Origin: Aegilops tauschii subsp. strangulata
Lineage: Eukaryota > Streptophyta > Magnoliopsida > Poales > Poaceae
Assembly: GCF_002575655.3 (NCBI RefSeq)
Contig: NC_053039.3
Coordinates: 236,322,622-236,386,621, forward strand
Direction: 5' to 3'
DNA length: 64,000 nucleotides
In this document: piece by piece, positions 52,755 through 63,029 of the stretch
Layout of the letters: each line of letters opens with the position of its first letter
Numbering within the stretch: position 1 is the first letter of the stretch
Notes under the pieces: generated by a model
What the model was told of the DNA's origin: nothing
Seen by the model: the letters and a program-made list of their open reading frames with translations, nothing else
The model's database searches: none
Position numbers and translations under genes: made by a program

Positions 52755-53545
52755 CTGTTGAGTGCTATTGGAGTTAGGAGTTTGAGAGAATATCACCGGA
52801 AAAGTTTTGGATATAACATGAATTGTTTCTTCAGAGAACCGGAAGTGTTTCAGATAAAACCGTATAGGTGGAAAAAGTTTCGAGAGGGTAAATAATTATG
52901 TAGAGGGGCTCCGGGATTTACAGGAGCCCCCTGGAATTACTATAGGTATCTGGGCATCCCGAAATAGGCTAGGCCTAGTAGGGGGCAACCAGATGGGCTT
53001 TAAGGCCCATATAGGTGGCACCCTCCTTTATCCTTGGGCACCAATCCAACTTGGTGCGGCTAGGGTTGGAGGTGTGGGGCCCACCCCTTGGCCTCCGCCA
53101 AAGGGGAGGGAGGCCCCTACTCCAAGTTGCCTCCCTTCCCTCCACCTATATATACCCAAGGGGCACCCCTATCGAGACAGAAATTCTCCCGCAATCTTGG
53201 GCGCCCCTTCTCTCTCTAGTTCTCCAGGAAAATTGTGGGACGCCGTGAGGCTGCTCCTCCCTCCCCTAGTTCTCCGGTGACGCCTAGCTCTAGACGGCGA
53301 AGCGCTACTGTATCGCCGATCTCGTACGTGTGCAATCCGTAGAGAGATTGTGTTTTCGATCTTCATTCGAGGGAGCGTTCGTGGGACGGTTTGAGGGACT
53401 TGAAGAACGAGCTACACCAACTCTTCTTCCGTTGCAACTTGAAGTTGGTAACGATCGGATCTAACCTTTTATGCATCTTCATAAGTCCCTGGGATCTTGA
53501 TCCGTATCCCGTTTTTGTTTATGTTTTATACTACATTTCCCAACA
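52755..53545 (+). repeat. Right part of the LTR that hosts element 3
   Basis: It continues the sequence broken at 44033 (TATGATTTGTT|GAGTGCTATTGG across the insertion). It has a TATA-like CTATATATACCC at 53146-53157, a GC-rich start region, and ends CATTTCCCAACA as a Copia LTR would. I do not recognise the family and see no internal domain after it, so it may be a solo LTR or fragment. Confidence 0.55.
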
Positions 53546-53904
53546 ATTTGAGCCTCATCCGCCAGGGGTGGCTCAAAAGGAGAATATGGTGTGGTATATG
53601 TTGTGTTCGGGAGGCCTTGGCACTTGCACCCCTTCAGTGAAGATTAACACTCTCAAAGAGTGTGAACTTCGGGATACATCCTCTTGTCCAACTTGTGGTT
53701 CATTCTTTCCACACTGTTTACTTTATGCCGTCCTTGCCTCTTAGCTTGTTGCTCTTTCTTACCTTATTGTTAGCTTGCTTGTCTCACTGTAGATTGCATA
53801 TCTAAAAAATTTATTTATCTGCCATCCAAAGTTTGTTAAGAGAATCTTTAAAACCCGTAGTCTCCTATTCACCCCCTCTATCCGAGACCTCTTTGGTCCT
53901 TTAT
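53546..53904 (+). repeat. LTR 3'-end fragment of SIRE type
   Basis: It ends with CCTATTCACCCCCTCTATCCGAGACC and TTTGGTCCTTTA, like the LTR ends at 5350-5384 and 60370-60407 (CTATTCACCCCC...CTTTCA). The last bases run into a 14-base G run (53905-53918) instead of a clean CA end. Confidence 0.5.
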
Positions 53905-54777
53905 GGGGGGGGGGGGGGTGGGTTGCTAAAGAAATGGATGGGTTTTTATAGACACTTATTTAAATAACATTTGTTGCAATCGAGTTGAAGATGAGCTCGA
54001 TCAGCCAGTTAAGAGTTCATTGATGAAAAATTAGTGGGGGTTTGGGGAGAGGTGTGATACCAACCATCACCACATAGCATGAAAATGTTTACCAGGTTTC
54101 CAGTAGCCTATTGGACAAAGAGGGCAACAAGTACAGTAAAAAAGGGGCAATAAATACTTGAATAAAGATAGACATAAGTTCTCACATTGTAAATGCATTT
54201 AAAAAAGGTTATATCCATAAATAGATAAGCACAATCATTGAAAATGTCATGTGTAATCAGTAAATTAGTTTTCTTTCGAACAAACCAGTAATTTTATGGC
54301 ATGTGGAAACTCTGTATATGCTTTGAGTGCCCTCTTATTCCATTTTTCAACCACTTCACACTTCACAGCACAAACAACGTCACTTTCAGATACTTGAGAT
54401 TTCTCTGAATTTGCAAAAGATAGGATATTGCAATTTGGCTTTTACCTTTTGCCATTTGTTCTTTTGTACCCAACAATGCTGACTTTTGTTTCTCCAGACA
54501 GGAACGGACATGGGAGAAGATTACAAGGTCCTTTTGTTGTTACCGAAAATTGACTATAAGCGTATTTTAACAAGACATGCAATCTGTTGGGTGCAACTCG
54601 GCGACAGGCAAAGAGAGACGTATTCAGTACATCATCTATGATCATCGGTTGCATTTCGTAATAATCCTAATCATGCATTATTGATAGTTTTCAAGCACAA
54701 GCTAACGATGTAAGTATCTTCAGAAATAAATAGCTCGTTGGGGCTGTTATGTATATATAAGAAGAAGAGAAACTATA
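53905..54777. other. Unassigned AT-rich sequence
   Basis: I see no gene or clear repeat ends after the G run. Only short open frames without domains. Confidence 0.4.
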
Positions 54778-54990
54778 CTCCCTCAGTTTCAAAGTACTTG
54801 AAGTTTTAGATTTTTTATAAGTAAAAAATCTTTAAGTTTGACCAAATATATTGAAAAATTACCAACATCTACAACACCAAATTAGTTTCATTAGATTAAC
54901 CACAAAGTATATGGTTATATTGTATATAACATATTTTTTATATACATTGTCAAACTTAAAAGAAGTTTGACTCAAGTATTTTGGAACATA
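54778..54990. mobile_element. Degenerate Stowaway-like MITE
   Basis: The left end TA|CTCCCTCAGTTTCAAAGTA is typical. The right end has lost its terminal repeat but shows the partner sequence TCAAGTATTTTGGAAC. Interior words AAGTTTGACCAAATATATT and TTGTCAAACTTAAA pair with each other. Confidence 0.6.
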
Positions 54991-55514
54991 TTTGGTGCAC
55001 ACTACATATATTTAGTGCATCAGCAGAATAAAAGTCTGATTAAGCTTTACAAATAGGAATATGAGCTCTATGTTTTTTTAAATGAGCTCTATGTTACATA
55101 CTCTTCAAGTAAAAATATTAGATAATAAGGTATTAACAACATAGTATTTTGGGGCATCCATGTTAGTTTATCAAACATCAGGCGTCCAAATCGGAGACAC
55201 ACACAACTCTAAAATGGGTTGTTATTGAAATTAGCACCAAAGAGTAGTTTCATCTATTAGTGTTACCAGTAGAGCACCAGGATAGCAATACCTTGCTTGT
55301 ATGGGATATAGACCAGTCGCTCCCATCAGCATGCACCAGGTTGAAAGCCAAAATGCATGGCCTGGAGATGATACACGACCTTAAATGATCTTGTTGCTTT
55401 GTTCTCCAGAATCTGAACATTTCTCACACCAGCAACATCCGGCTTAAATGCCTAAGCAAACTTCAGCAGTTGACTACGACTGTCCATGGAACACGTTCTC
55501 CGGTGGCAAAAGGC
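54991..55514. other. Unassigned sequence
   Basis: No gene, RNA gene or repeat terminus recognised. Confidence 0.35.
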
Positions 55515-55832
55515 ATAAATTTGACTTTAGAACGAAACTATTTCACATACTAAACTGTATTTGAAAGTATTTCACCCAGTTGACCCCTAATATGCAGCGC
55601 CTGACAGCAGGGCGCTGCACTCTACCGTGCAACGCCTAACACTCAGGCGCCACACCTGTGCAGCGCCCGACAGCTAGGCGCTGCACTACACTGTGTAACG
55701 CCTAGCTGTAAGGAGCTGCACAGTAGAGTGCAGCGCCTACCTGTCAGGCTCTGCACAAAAGGGTCAGCGGTGTGATTTTTTTTCATAAACAGTTTAGTTT
55801 GTGAAATACTTTCGCTCTAAGGTCAAATTTAT
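55515..55832. mobile_element. Inverted-repeat element (318 bp) with five internal GC-rich hairpin units
   Basis: The 61-base arms 55515-55575 and 55772-55832 are inverted copies at roughly 80-85% identity by eye (ATAAATTTGAC... with GTCAAATTTAT). Inside lie five units starting at 55593, 55628, 55659, 55694 and 55729 (spacing 35, 31, 35, 35), each like TGCAGCGCCTGACAG...GGCGCTGCAC and self-complementary. It is probably a non-autonomous DNA transposon. No target duplication is clear. Confidence 0.6.
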
Positions 55833-56755
55833 CAATTTTGCTTGGCATTGCCTTGCTGAAAGCATCAAACTGCCGGGCTAAAAAGATGTCATCAGTTCGA
55901 GAATCAACAATCATCGTCCGCCTTGCGTATTCATATGGATCGGAGCTGGTTCCCATCTTGTTAAAATAATTCAAGGTACACGATCAATCTACTGAGAAAC
56001 AAGCAATCCTCCAAGAAGGTTCGGCGATCATATGCTAATCCCAGGGGCATGGGTACTGACGCTCCTCCCATGACACTGCAATACCACACCAATCACTTGG
56101 GCGTTGTGTGCATGTGCTATTATGTTAGCATATGTTACATCGTTTGTCTAGCCTCACACTATATATGAAACCTAAAATACAAGTGTCCTATTAGGACACG
56201 ACATCATACCCTGCCTGCCAAAGTATGACTCCAATCTCAACTGTAACATACCTTGTATACAACATTTGATACAACTTCAACAAACTCCATCTTGGCGAAT
56301 ATTTTCCGCCACCTTAAATTTGTCCATGAGTCGAACTTCCATGTACATTGGACTTCGAGATTATACCGTGAGTGCCACAGCTACTCTGAGGCTCCAAGTG
56401 ACTCCACCATCAACCGTAATCCCTTATTTTCTTCTTCACACTCTACACTTGAGCAAAAATAAGTTCATCTTTACTTTGATTTGCGCCCCTAACTTTCACG
56501 TGTGAACCGAAGTCGTCTTGCCGAACTCCTTCCTTTCTCATTTATCATCTGAATTATCACCTTCTGGTAAAATAATAGGCAGGAAAATCGTTCACCAGGT
56601 AGTAGGCCTGAGTTGACCCCCAGTCCCCCTCCCCTCGCGTCGCCCTCCCGAGGGCGACTCGAGGGCTCCCTTCCTCCGTCTGCCGCCACCCCCCTCGAAT
56701 CTCCCTTCCTCGCCGTTGCCGGAGGCAGTCGCCGGGTCCCTTCTTCAATTTTGTT
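55833..56755. other. Unassigned intergenic sequence
   Basis: AT-rich to mixed. The C-rich stretch at 56610-56740 is open in several frames but shows no domain. I do not call a gene. Confidence 0.35.
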
Positions 56756-58020
56756 TTCGCAAAGAATTTCTCAATTTTACATATTTTTAAAATTAGAAAA
56801 TATTTTCCCTAAATGTCTGTACATTTTTCAATTTTGTGAATATTTTTCAAATTCTTGAATATTTTCTAAAATCACCAACATTCTCCAAATTCGTGATTGT
56901 TTTGAGTGGTGAACATTCTTTCAATTCAAGTATATTTTTTCAAATTCATGAACATTTTATAAAATTCCAATATATTTTTGAAATTTGCAAATATTTTTGA
57001 AATTATCTGGTGTATTAGTTTTCAAATTCACGAAGATTATTGATTTCGCGAGCAATTTTATAAATACATGAATATTATTTCAAATTCATAAGTATTTTTG
57101 TAGTTTTGGAATTTGTACAATGAACTTAATCGTTGAATGGTACAAAGCGATCTTCTTGCTTCAGTTTTCTAGTAGAAGCTGCTGTTTTTTTAGAATGTCT
57201 TTTATAGGGGAATTTCTTAAGGACATACAACGTACAATAGGTTATACAACTTGCTACTACTGGTGGCTAGGAGACCTCCTAATTGGTGCATTAAGCGCGG
57301 GCTAGGATAATTGGCGCTCGCGCACCTGCATTCTGGGCTGGCCCAGTAACATCGCTAGGTTATCGCTCTTCAAAGGGTGGTCTTTGTTCGCTTGATCACT
57401 TTTGACCGGTCGACGGTTTATCCTTCAACTATTGACTTCTGAAAAATAAAGGAAAAACCAATTAAAAATATCAATAAATGGAAAAAGTTTGTGAATTCAA
57501 AGAAGATCATGGATTTGAAAAAATGGAAAATAAAAAAATAGTTCATGAATTTCATAAAAGTTCATGATTTATAAAAAGTTCAAAAATTCGAAAAAGATTA
57601 TGGCGATTCAATAGAAAGTTCATGATTTTGAAAAAATTTCATCAATTTTCAATAGAAAGTTCATGATTTGAAAAAAGTTCATCGATTTTCAATAGAAACT
57701 TTACGATTTGGAAAAAAATCATGGGTTTTGGGTAAAAGTTAATGGATTTGAAAGAAGTTGTTTTATTTTTAAAAAATCATGAATATGAAAAAGTTCATGT
57801 GTTTTGAAATAAATTTTGTAAAAGTTGAAAAGAGTTGGTGGATTTGAAAAACATTCATGCATTTGAAAAGAATCAAGGACTCAGAAAAAGTTCACGAATT
57901 TAAGAAAGTATTCATGAATTTAAGAAAATTACATGAATTTTATAAAATGAAAAAAAGATAAAAAGAAAGGTAAAAACGAAAAAGAAGAAAACCGGAGAAA
58001 CAAAACCGAAAAAAGAAAAC
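56756..58020. repeat. AT-rich inverted arms of TTCATGAATTT-type words
   Basis: 56756-57110 is dense in TTTTTCAAATTCATGAAC-like words. 57480-57960 is dense in the reverse complement (GTTCATGAATTTGAAAAAG). The two tracts flank about 0.35 kb of other sequence. This looks like the subterminal repeat regions of a DNA transposon, but no termini are identified. Confidence 0.5.
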
Positions 58021-58429
58021 CAAAGAGAAAAATGTTGCGTTTTTAGCGTTATATTTGAAGAAGAAAAGAAGTACGAAAACTAGTCACAGCAGGATAGTAT
58101 CCTAGTTGGTTATCGCAGTTTATACTAAGTCAAGGTTTGTGGAGTTTGAAGTTCGTCGGGCGCACAATTTTTAAATGTTTGTAGGAAAGAAATAAAACGT
58201 ATAAATGAACTGGTCCAGGGTGGAGGGGGTGTGCACCGGTTGGCGAAATATCCTATAGCCGGTGCTTAAGGCACAAAATATAACCAATCAAGGGGTAACC
58301 CCTTGCGGGAGCCCTGCAAGGGTCACCTTGGTGGCCTGAGAGCACGCCACTTGTACACTCTTAGCCACTGCCATGTCTCACCTGTTGTGCGTTGGATATT
58401 GTTTTTTATTTTTCGGTATGCGTTTTGGG

Positions 58430-58960
58430 CTTTTAGATGTTTTTTCGAGTTTTTTTTTGGTTTTCCCTAGGTTTTGGTGAAACTTTTTTGAAGAAATTTT
58501 TTTGGCCCAAAAAAACACATTTTTTTTCTTTCATGGGAGGCACACATTTTCTTCTCGTGAAGGAACAGATTTGCTTTCACAGTTGTGTCTCTCGAAAAAT
58601 AAAAAAAAACACGTTTTTTGCTACCACGGGAGTCAGAAATTTGCTTCCACGAGTGTCTCTAAAAAACATGTTTTTTTTTACTTCGAAGGGAAGCACCGAT
58701 TTCCTTCTCGTGGCGGCATAAATTTGCTTCCGTGAGAGCTATGCCTCTAGGAAAAGTAAAAAAAAATTCTTTTCTCTTTTTCGTTGCTTTCACGGGAGGC
58801 ACAATTGTGCCTCTCGAAAAGGGAAAAGACATTTTTCTTTCTTCCGCAAGAAGCACAAATTTGCTTCTGGTTTGTGCTTCTCGGAAAGAGAAAAATGTTG
58901 AAAAACGAGCTTCTAGCTCATTTTTTCTATTTTTGTTTTTTCTTGATTTTTTGTGAAAAA
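58430..58960 (+). repeat. Decayed tandem repeat array (GGGAGGCAC / TTTGCTTC)
   Basis: Diverged units of roughly 70-110 bases combine a T-rich part, a CACGGGAGGCACA-like part and an AATTTGCTTCC part, for example near 58545, 58625, 58700, 58795 and 58855. Frames across it are open in places because of composition only. Confidence 0.55.
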
Positions 58961-59334
58961 AATTCGTCGAAACCTGTTAACATGGGATCTAGTTTCGAAG
59001 AACTCGACAGGTGTAAGGGCATATTTATCCCTAAGATATTTTGGTGATTGATGACAATGCTTTTGCGGACTAATCGTGTGCATTGAGTTTTTCAGAGATT
59101 CATCCTTTGGCACGAGACGATTCCCTCCCCTCGGAGTTTGAAGCGAAGACGGTGTAGTACTTTCGAATTAGTTTGGTGGACTAGTTTCGTAGGGATCACC
59201 GTACTATCAAGAGGAGGTCCGCTTTGGAAAGGCTAGGGTGGAATCATCACGTACACTTCCTTTGCACACCCTCCGAGCCTTTCCGCTTCGTTGATGAGCT
59301 CGTTCCCCTCTCTCAGTGTGCCCTCTCTGGTCCC

Positions 59335-59622
59335 AGCGGTAGTACCGCGGGCCGGAGCGGTAGTACCGCTTGGGTGCTACAAGCGGCAGTACCGCTGCAC
59401 AGCGGTAGTACCGCTGTAGCCCCCAGCCGTACTACCGCTACGGCTTCGTGCTAGTACCGCCTCGATTCGAGGGGTCTTTTTCCGTGTCGGGTTTTACGGT
59501 ACTTGCTGCGGCAGTGGGGGGGGGGGGTAGTGCCGCTCGAGTGCGGTAGTACCGCCCTGACCACCGCGGTAGTACCGCTCTGGGCCCAGCGGCAGTACCA
59601 CTGGCCAAGCGGTAGTACCGCT
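59335..59622 (+). repeat. Cluster of eleven near-palindromic AGCGGTAGTACCGCT words in the LTR
   Basis: Copies start at about 59335, 59356, 59382, 59401, 59425, 59449, 59524, 59543, 59565, 59588 and 59608. Each can nearly fold on itself (AGCGGTA against TACCGCT). A 12-base G run splits the cluster at 59516-59527. They lie 50-335 bases upstream of the TATA box. Confidence 0.85.
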
Positions 59623-59669
59623 CTCTGCGGGGCTGAAGTGGGGGGTAACGGTTGGATTGCTTCCCCCAC

Positions 59670-59677
59670 TATAAAAG
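59670..59677 (+). promoter_or_regulatory. TATA box in element 4 LTR
   Basis: TATAAAAG followed by GGGGTC and a pyrimidine-rich region, about 50 bases after the last AGCGGTAGTACCGCT word. Confidence 0.65.
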
Positions 59678-60409
59678 GGGGTCTTCTTCCCCAAAGTTGA
59701 CTCACCTCTTCCCCCAAAAGCTCCATTGTTGCTCCAAGCTCCATTTTCGCCCGATCTCTCTCCCTAGCCAATCAAACTTGTTGATTTGCTCGGGATTGGT
59801 TGAGAAGGCCCCGATCTACACTTCCACCAAGAGAAATTTGATCCCCCCCACTTATCCCTAGCGGATCTTGTTACTCTTGGGTGTTTGAGCACCCTAGACG
59901 GTTGAGGTCACCGCGGAGCCATAGTCCATTGTGGTGAAGCTTTGTGGTGTCGTTGAGAGCCTCCAATTAAGTTGTGGAGATTGCCCCAACCTTGTTTGTA
60001 AAGGTCTGGTCGCTGCCTTCAAGGGCACCAATAGTGGAATCACGGCATCTCGCATTGTGTGAGGGCGTGAGGAGAATATGGTGGCCCTAGTGGCTTCTTG
60101 GGGAGCATTGTGCCTCCACACCGCTCCAACGGAGACGTACTTCCCCTCAAAAGGAAGGAACTTCGGTAACACATCCTCGTCTTCACCGGCTCCACTCTTG
60201 GTTATCTCGTCCCTTTACTTTCGCAAGTTTACTCGTGTTATATCTCTTATTTGCTTGCGTGCTTGTTGTCATTGCATCATATAGGTTGCTCACTTAGTTG
60301 CATATCTAGACAACCTATTTTGATGCAAAGTTTAATTTGGTAAAGAAAAGCTAAAAATTGTTAGTTGCCTATTCACCCCCCTCTAGTCAACTATATCGAT
60401 CCTTTCAAT

Positions 60410-60422
60410 TGGTATCAGAGCC
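60410..60422 (+). other. Primer binding site of element 4
   Basis: TGGTATCAGAGCC, two bases after the LTR end; complementary to initiator methionine tRNA. Confidence 0.88.
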
Positions 60423-60457
60423 TCATCTCTTTTTAAGGACTTTACCGTCCGAAGAGT

Positions 60458-63019
60458 ATGGTTGATGTCGTAGACGGTGTGGAGGAGCACTCCAGTGTGA
60501 ATCCGGTCTCGTCTACGGGAGATGGGGGAACCGCGGTCTCTCGTGAGGAATTAAATGTGGCGTTGGACACATTGAAAACCTCCATGACTACCGAGGTCGA
60601 AAGAATGTTTAATAAATACTTAGAAGGGCTTAAGCTTTCCACCGCACCGTTGAAAGTGGGTGATCCTGCCAACAAGGTGACGGATGCTACCTCCAACAAA
60701 GGGGAAGCTACTAGCGAGAAAGCTCCTTCTTCTAGTGGTAAAAAGGGCACCGGCATCTTTGCCCATGTGGAACCTCCACTTGTTTATGGTGGACCGCTCC
60801 CTTCCACTCATTTAAATCATGCCGGCCCGGCTCCTAAGATTGAGAAGAATGTAGATTTTGATTCTTGGGTCTATCGTTTTAAGCGTCATTTAAATCATGT
60901 GAACACTAACCTTTGGAGAATCATTGAAGAAGGTTTTTATCCGCATGACCGAAGTAACTTCACTCCTAGAGAAGTTGTGGATCATCAATTCAATGAGAAT
61001 GCTCTCTTCATCATCCAAGAAGCAATCCCACCCGAAGATCTTCCTCATCTCCGGCCTTACACCGTGGCCAAAGATGCTTGGCTCCAAGTTGTTTCCCTCT
61101 ATCGGGGAAGCACAAGCATTCAACGCTCCAACTATGAAGTAGTGCAAGATGAAGCCGACGAGTTTGCAATGAAAGAAGATGAAGAACCTCGTGAGCTTTT
61201 TCAGAGAGTAACCAAACTCGCGGTCTCTCTCCGAGATCATGGAAGTAAGGACACGGATGACAATTGGATCAAGCGCAAATTCCTCAAGGCAATGATGCCC
61301 TACCACAAAGCCATGTCCTCCGTAATTCGTCAAAGGCCGGACTTTCACACCTTGTCCTCAAGTGAAGTGTTGGATGAGTTTGTTGCTATGAGCATCTTGG
61401 ACAAGACCGCCGACAATGCGGTTCTTCGCTCTCAAAGAGTAAAGAAGCCCAACCTTGCTCTAAAGGCCAAGGTTAGTATGGAGGAAGAGGATGAAGAGGA
61501 AGAAGAGGAGGGCAACCTCGAAGATACGAAGTATGCCTATCATGAACACATGGCTCTTGCTTCAAGGCAATTTTGGAGCAAGAAGAACACAAGGCCAAAC
61601 TTCAACAAGAGCAATTCAAGTGGCGCAAAGGGCAAGCAACGAGTGAGGACTTGCTTCAATTGTGGCAATGTGAGCCACTTTGTTGCGGAGTGCCCTTACG
61701 AGAAGAGGGAAGACAATGGTGGCAAGCTCATTAGAAAGGACAAGGCCAAGTCGTTCCCCAACAAGAGCAACTTCACCAAGAAGACTCCTCCCAAGGCATT
61801 GGTGGTACAAGAAGAGTACAATGAGGATGATGACGATGATGAAGATGGTGAGTCGGTTGCCATGGCCTCCGTTGCCATTGCGAAGACTCCACGGATGTCT
61901 CTCTTTGACTCACCCAATGAGAACATCACCGCCAAGTGTCTCATGGCTAAAGCCACCAACAAGGTAACCCCCAACATCAAAACTACCATCATTAATCATC
62001 CTTCTTCGACGGATAGCATTGATGAACATGAGGGGACAAATGTGGAGGAAAATGAGTTTGAGACCTTTATGGGTAAACTCAAGGGTAAATCCAAGAAGCA
62101 CTTCGTTGCTCTCTTGGAACAACTTGGTGAAGCCAATGACATGATCGAGGCTCACGAAGATACCATCTCTAAGATGGAGGGGCATAGTCGTGACTATGCC
62201 GATGAGATTTCGGATCTTTCCAATGCTCTCGATGAAGAGCGTGGTCTTCGTTTGGCTCTTGAGGAGTCATACAACGATGATCATGCTAAGTTAAAGAAAG
62301 ATCTTGATCATGCTCTTGTTGTGTCTCGTGTGCTAAACTCCAAGAAGGCAAAACTTGGGGTTGATCTTGCTAGACTTAAAGAGGAGTTTGACATTCTCGA
62401 CAAGGCTCACAAAGTCTTGAAGGGTGTTCATGCTAGCCTCAAGGAGTCTCATGATCAACTCCAAGTAAAGCTAACTAAGGAGAAAGCCACCTTTCCTCAT
62501 ATGGTGTTAATTGATAATGCAAATGCTACTAACCCTTGTTGTGAGCATGTGCACCTTGTTGAGGAGAATGCTAAGTTGAAGGAGCAGCTTGAGAAAGGCC
62601 TTGTGTCATGCATACAAGGTGAGAAGAACCTCAATGACCTTTTGAGAAACCAAAAGGAAGTTGTGGCCAAGGAGGGGATTGGGTTCGCACCCAAGCCCAA
62701 GAACAAGAAGAAGAATGACAAGACCAAACGACCTCCTCCTCTCAAGCAAACTTTTGTGAAGGAGGGAGAGGGTGCTTCCAAGGAGAAGAAGAACAATGCG
62801 AAGGGTGACGGTGTCAAGAAGGGCAATACCACCCCATCCAACAAAGCCGACGACTTTAATCCTTCTTATGTGTTATGCCGTGCTAGTGATGGGCATGTTT
62901 ATGCCAAATTTGTTGGTTCTCCTCATGAGTATATTGAATGGTCCATTTGGGTTCCTAAGACCCTTGTTACTAACATCAAAGGACCCATTACAAAATGGGT
63001 ACCTAAAACCAAGCATTGA
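60458..63019 (+). CDS. Element 4 Gag, intact, 853 aa
   Basis: It starts at the first ATG after the primer site (MVDVVDGVEEH). The central Gag domain is at about residues 130-320 (FDSWVYRFKRHL...LFIIQEAIP). An acidic run lies near 341-351, and a CCHC zinc knuckle at 399-412 (CFNCGNVSHFVAEC). A long coiled-coil region covers about 530-730, and a Lys-rich tail ends TKWVPKTKH. At 853 residues it is far longer than the Gag of element 3, as usual in the SIRE lineage. The TGA at 63017-63019 separates it from pol. The role is particle assembly and RNA packaging. No break is seen. Confidence 0.9.
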   Translation: MVDVVDGVEEHSSVNPVSSTGDGGTAVSREELNVALDTLKTSMTTEVERMFNKYLEGLKLSTAPLKVGDPANKVTDATSNKGEATSEKAPSSSGKKGTGIFAHVEPPLVYGGPLPSTHLNHAGPAPKIEKNVDFDSWVYRFKRHLNHVNTNLWRIIEEGFYPHDRSNFTPREVVDHQFNENALFIIQEAIPPEDLPHLRPYTVAKDAWLQVVSLYRGSTSIQRSNYEVVQDEADEFAMKEDEEPRELFQRVTKLAVSLRDHGSKDTDDNWIKRKFLKAMMPYHKAMSSVIRQRPDFHTLSSSEVLDEFVAMSILDKTADNAVLRSQRVKKPNLALKAKVSMEEEDEEEEEEGNLEDTKYAYHEHMALASRQFWSKKNTRPNFNKSNSSGAKGKQRVRTCFNCGNVSHFVAECPYEKREDNGGKLIRKDKAKSFPNKSNFTKKTPPKALVVQEEYNEDDDDDEDGESVAMASVAIAKTPRMSLFDSPNENITAKCLMAKATNKVTPNIKTTIINHPSSTDSIDEHEGTNVEENEFETFMGKLKGKSKKHFVALLEQLGEANDMIEAHEDTISKMEGHSRDYADEISDLSNALDEERGLRLALEESYNDDHAKLKKDLDHALVVSRVLNSKKAKLGVDLARLKEEFDILDKAHKVLKGVHASLKESHDQLQVKLTKEKATFPHMVLIDNANATNPCCEHVHLVEENAKLKEQLEKGLVSCIQGEKNLNDLLRNQKEVVAKEGIGFAPKPKNKKKNDKTKRPPPLKQTFVKEGEGASKEKKNNAKGDGVKKGNTTPSNKADDFNPSYVLCRASDGHVYAKFVGSPHEYIEWSIWVPKTLVTNIKGPITKWVPKTKH

Positions 63020-63029
63020 TCTCTTGTAG

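Larger units (their letters stand above)
59012..60407 (+). repeat. Element 4 5' LTR (1396 bp)
   Basis: It starts TGTAAGGGCATATTTATCCC and ends TATCGATCCTTTCA. A TATA box is at 59670-59677 (TATAAAAG). Upstream of it lies a cluster of eleven AGCGGTAGTACCGCT-like words (59335-59622). Confidence 0.85.

Noticed and set aside
55593..55756. A CRISPR array
   Set aside because: The units are regular but self-complementary with 3-8 base linkers and no unique spacers; the genome is a plant nuclear one.
58437..59047. Frames of 65-94 codons rich in Phe, Leu and Ser
   Set aside because: They follow the T-rich decayed tandem array; low complexity without homology.
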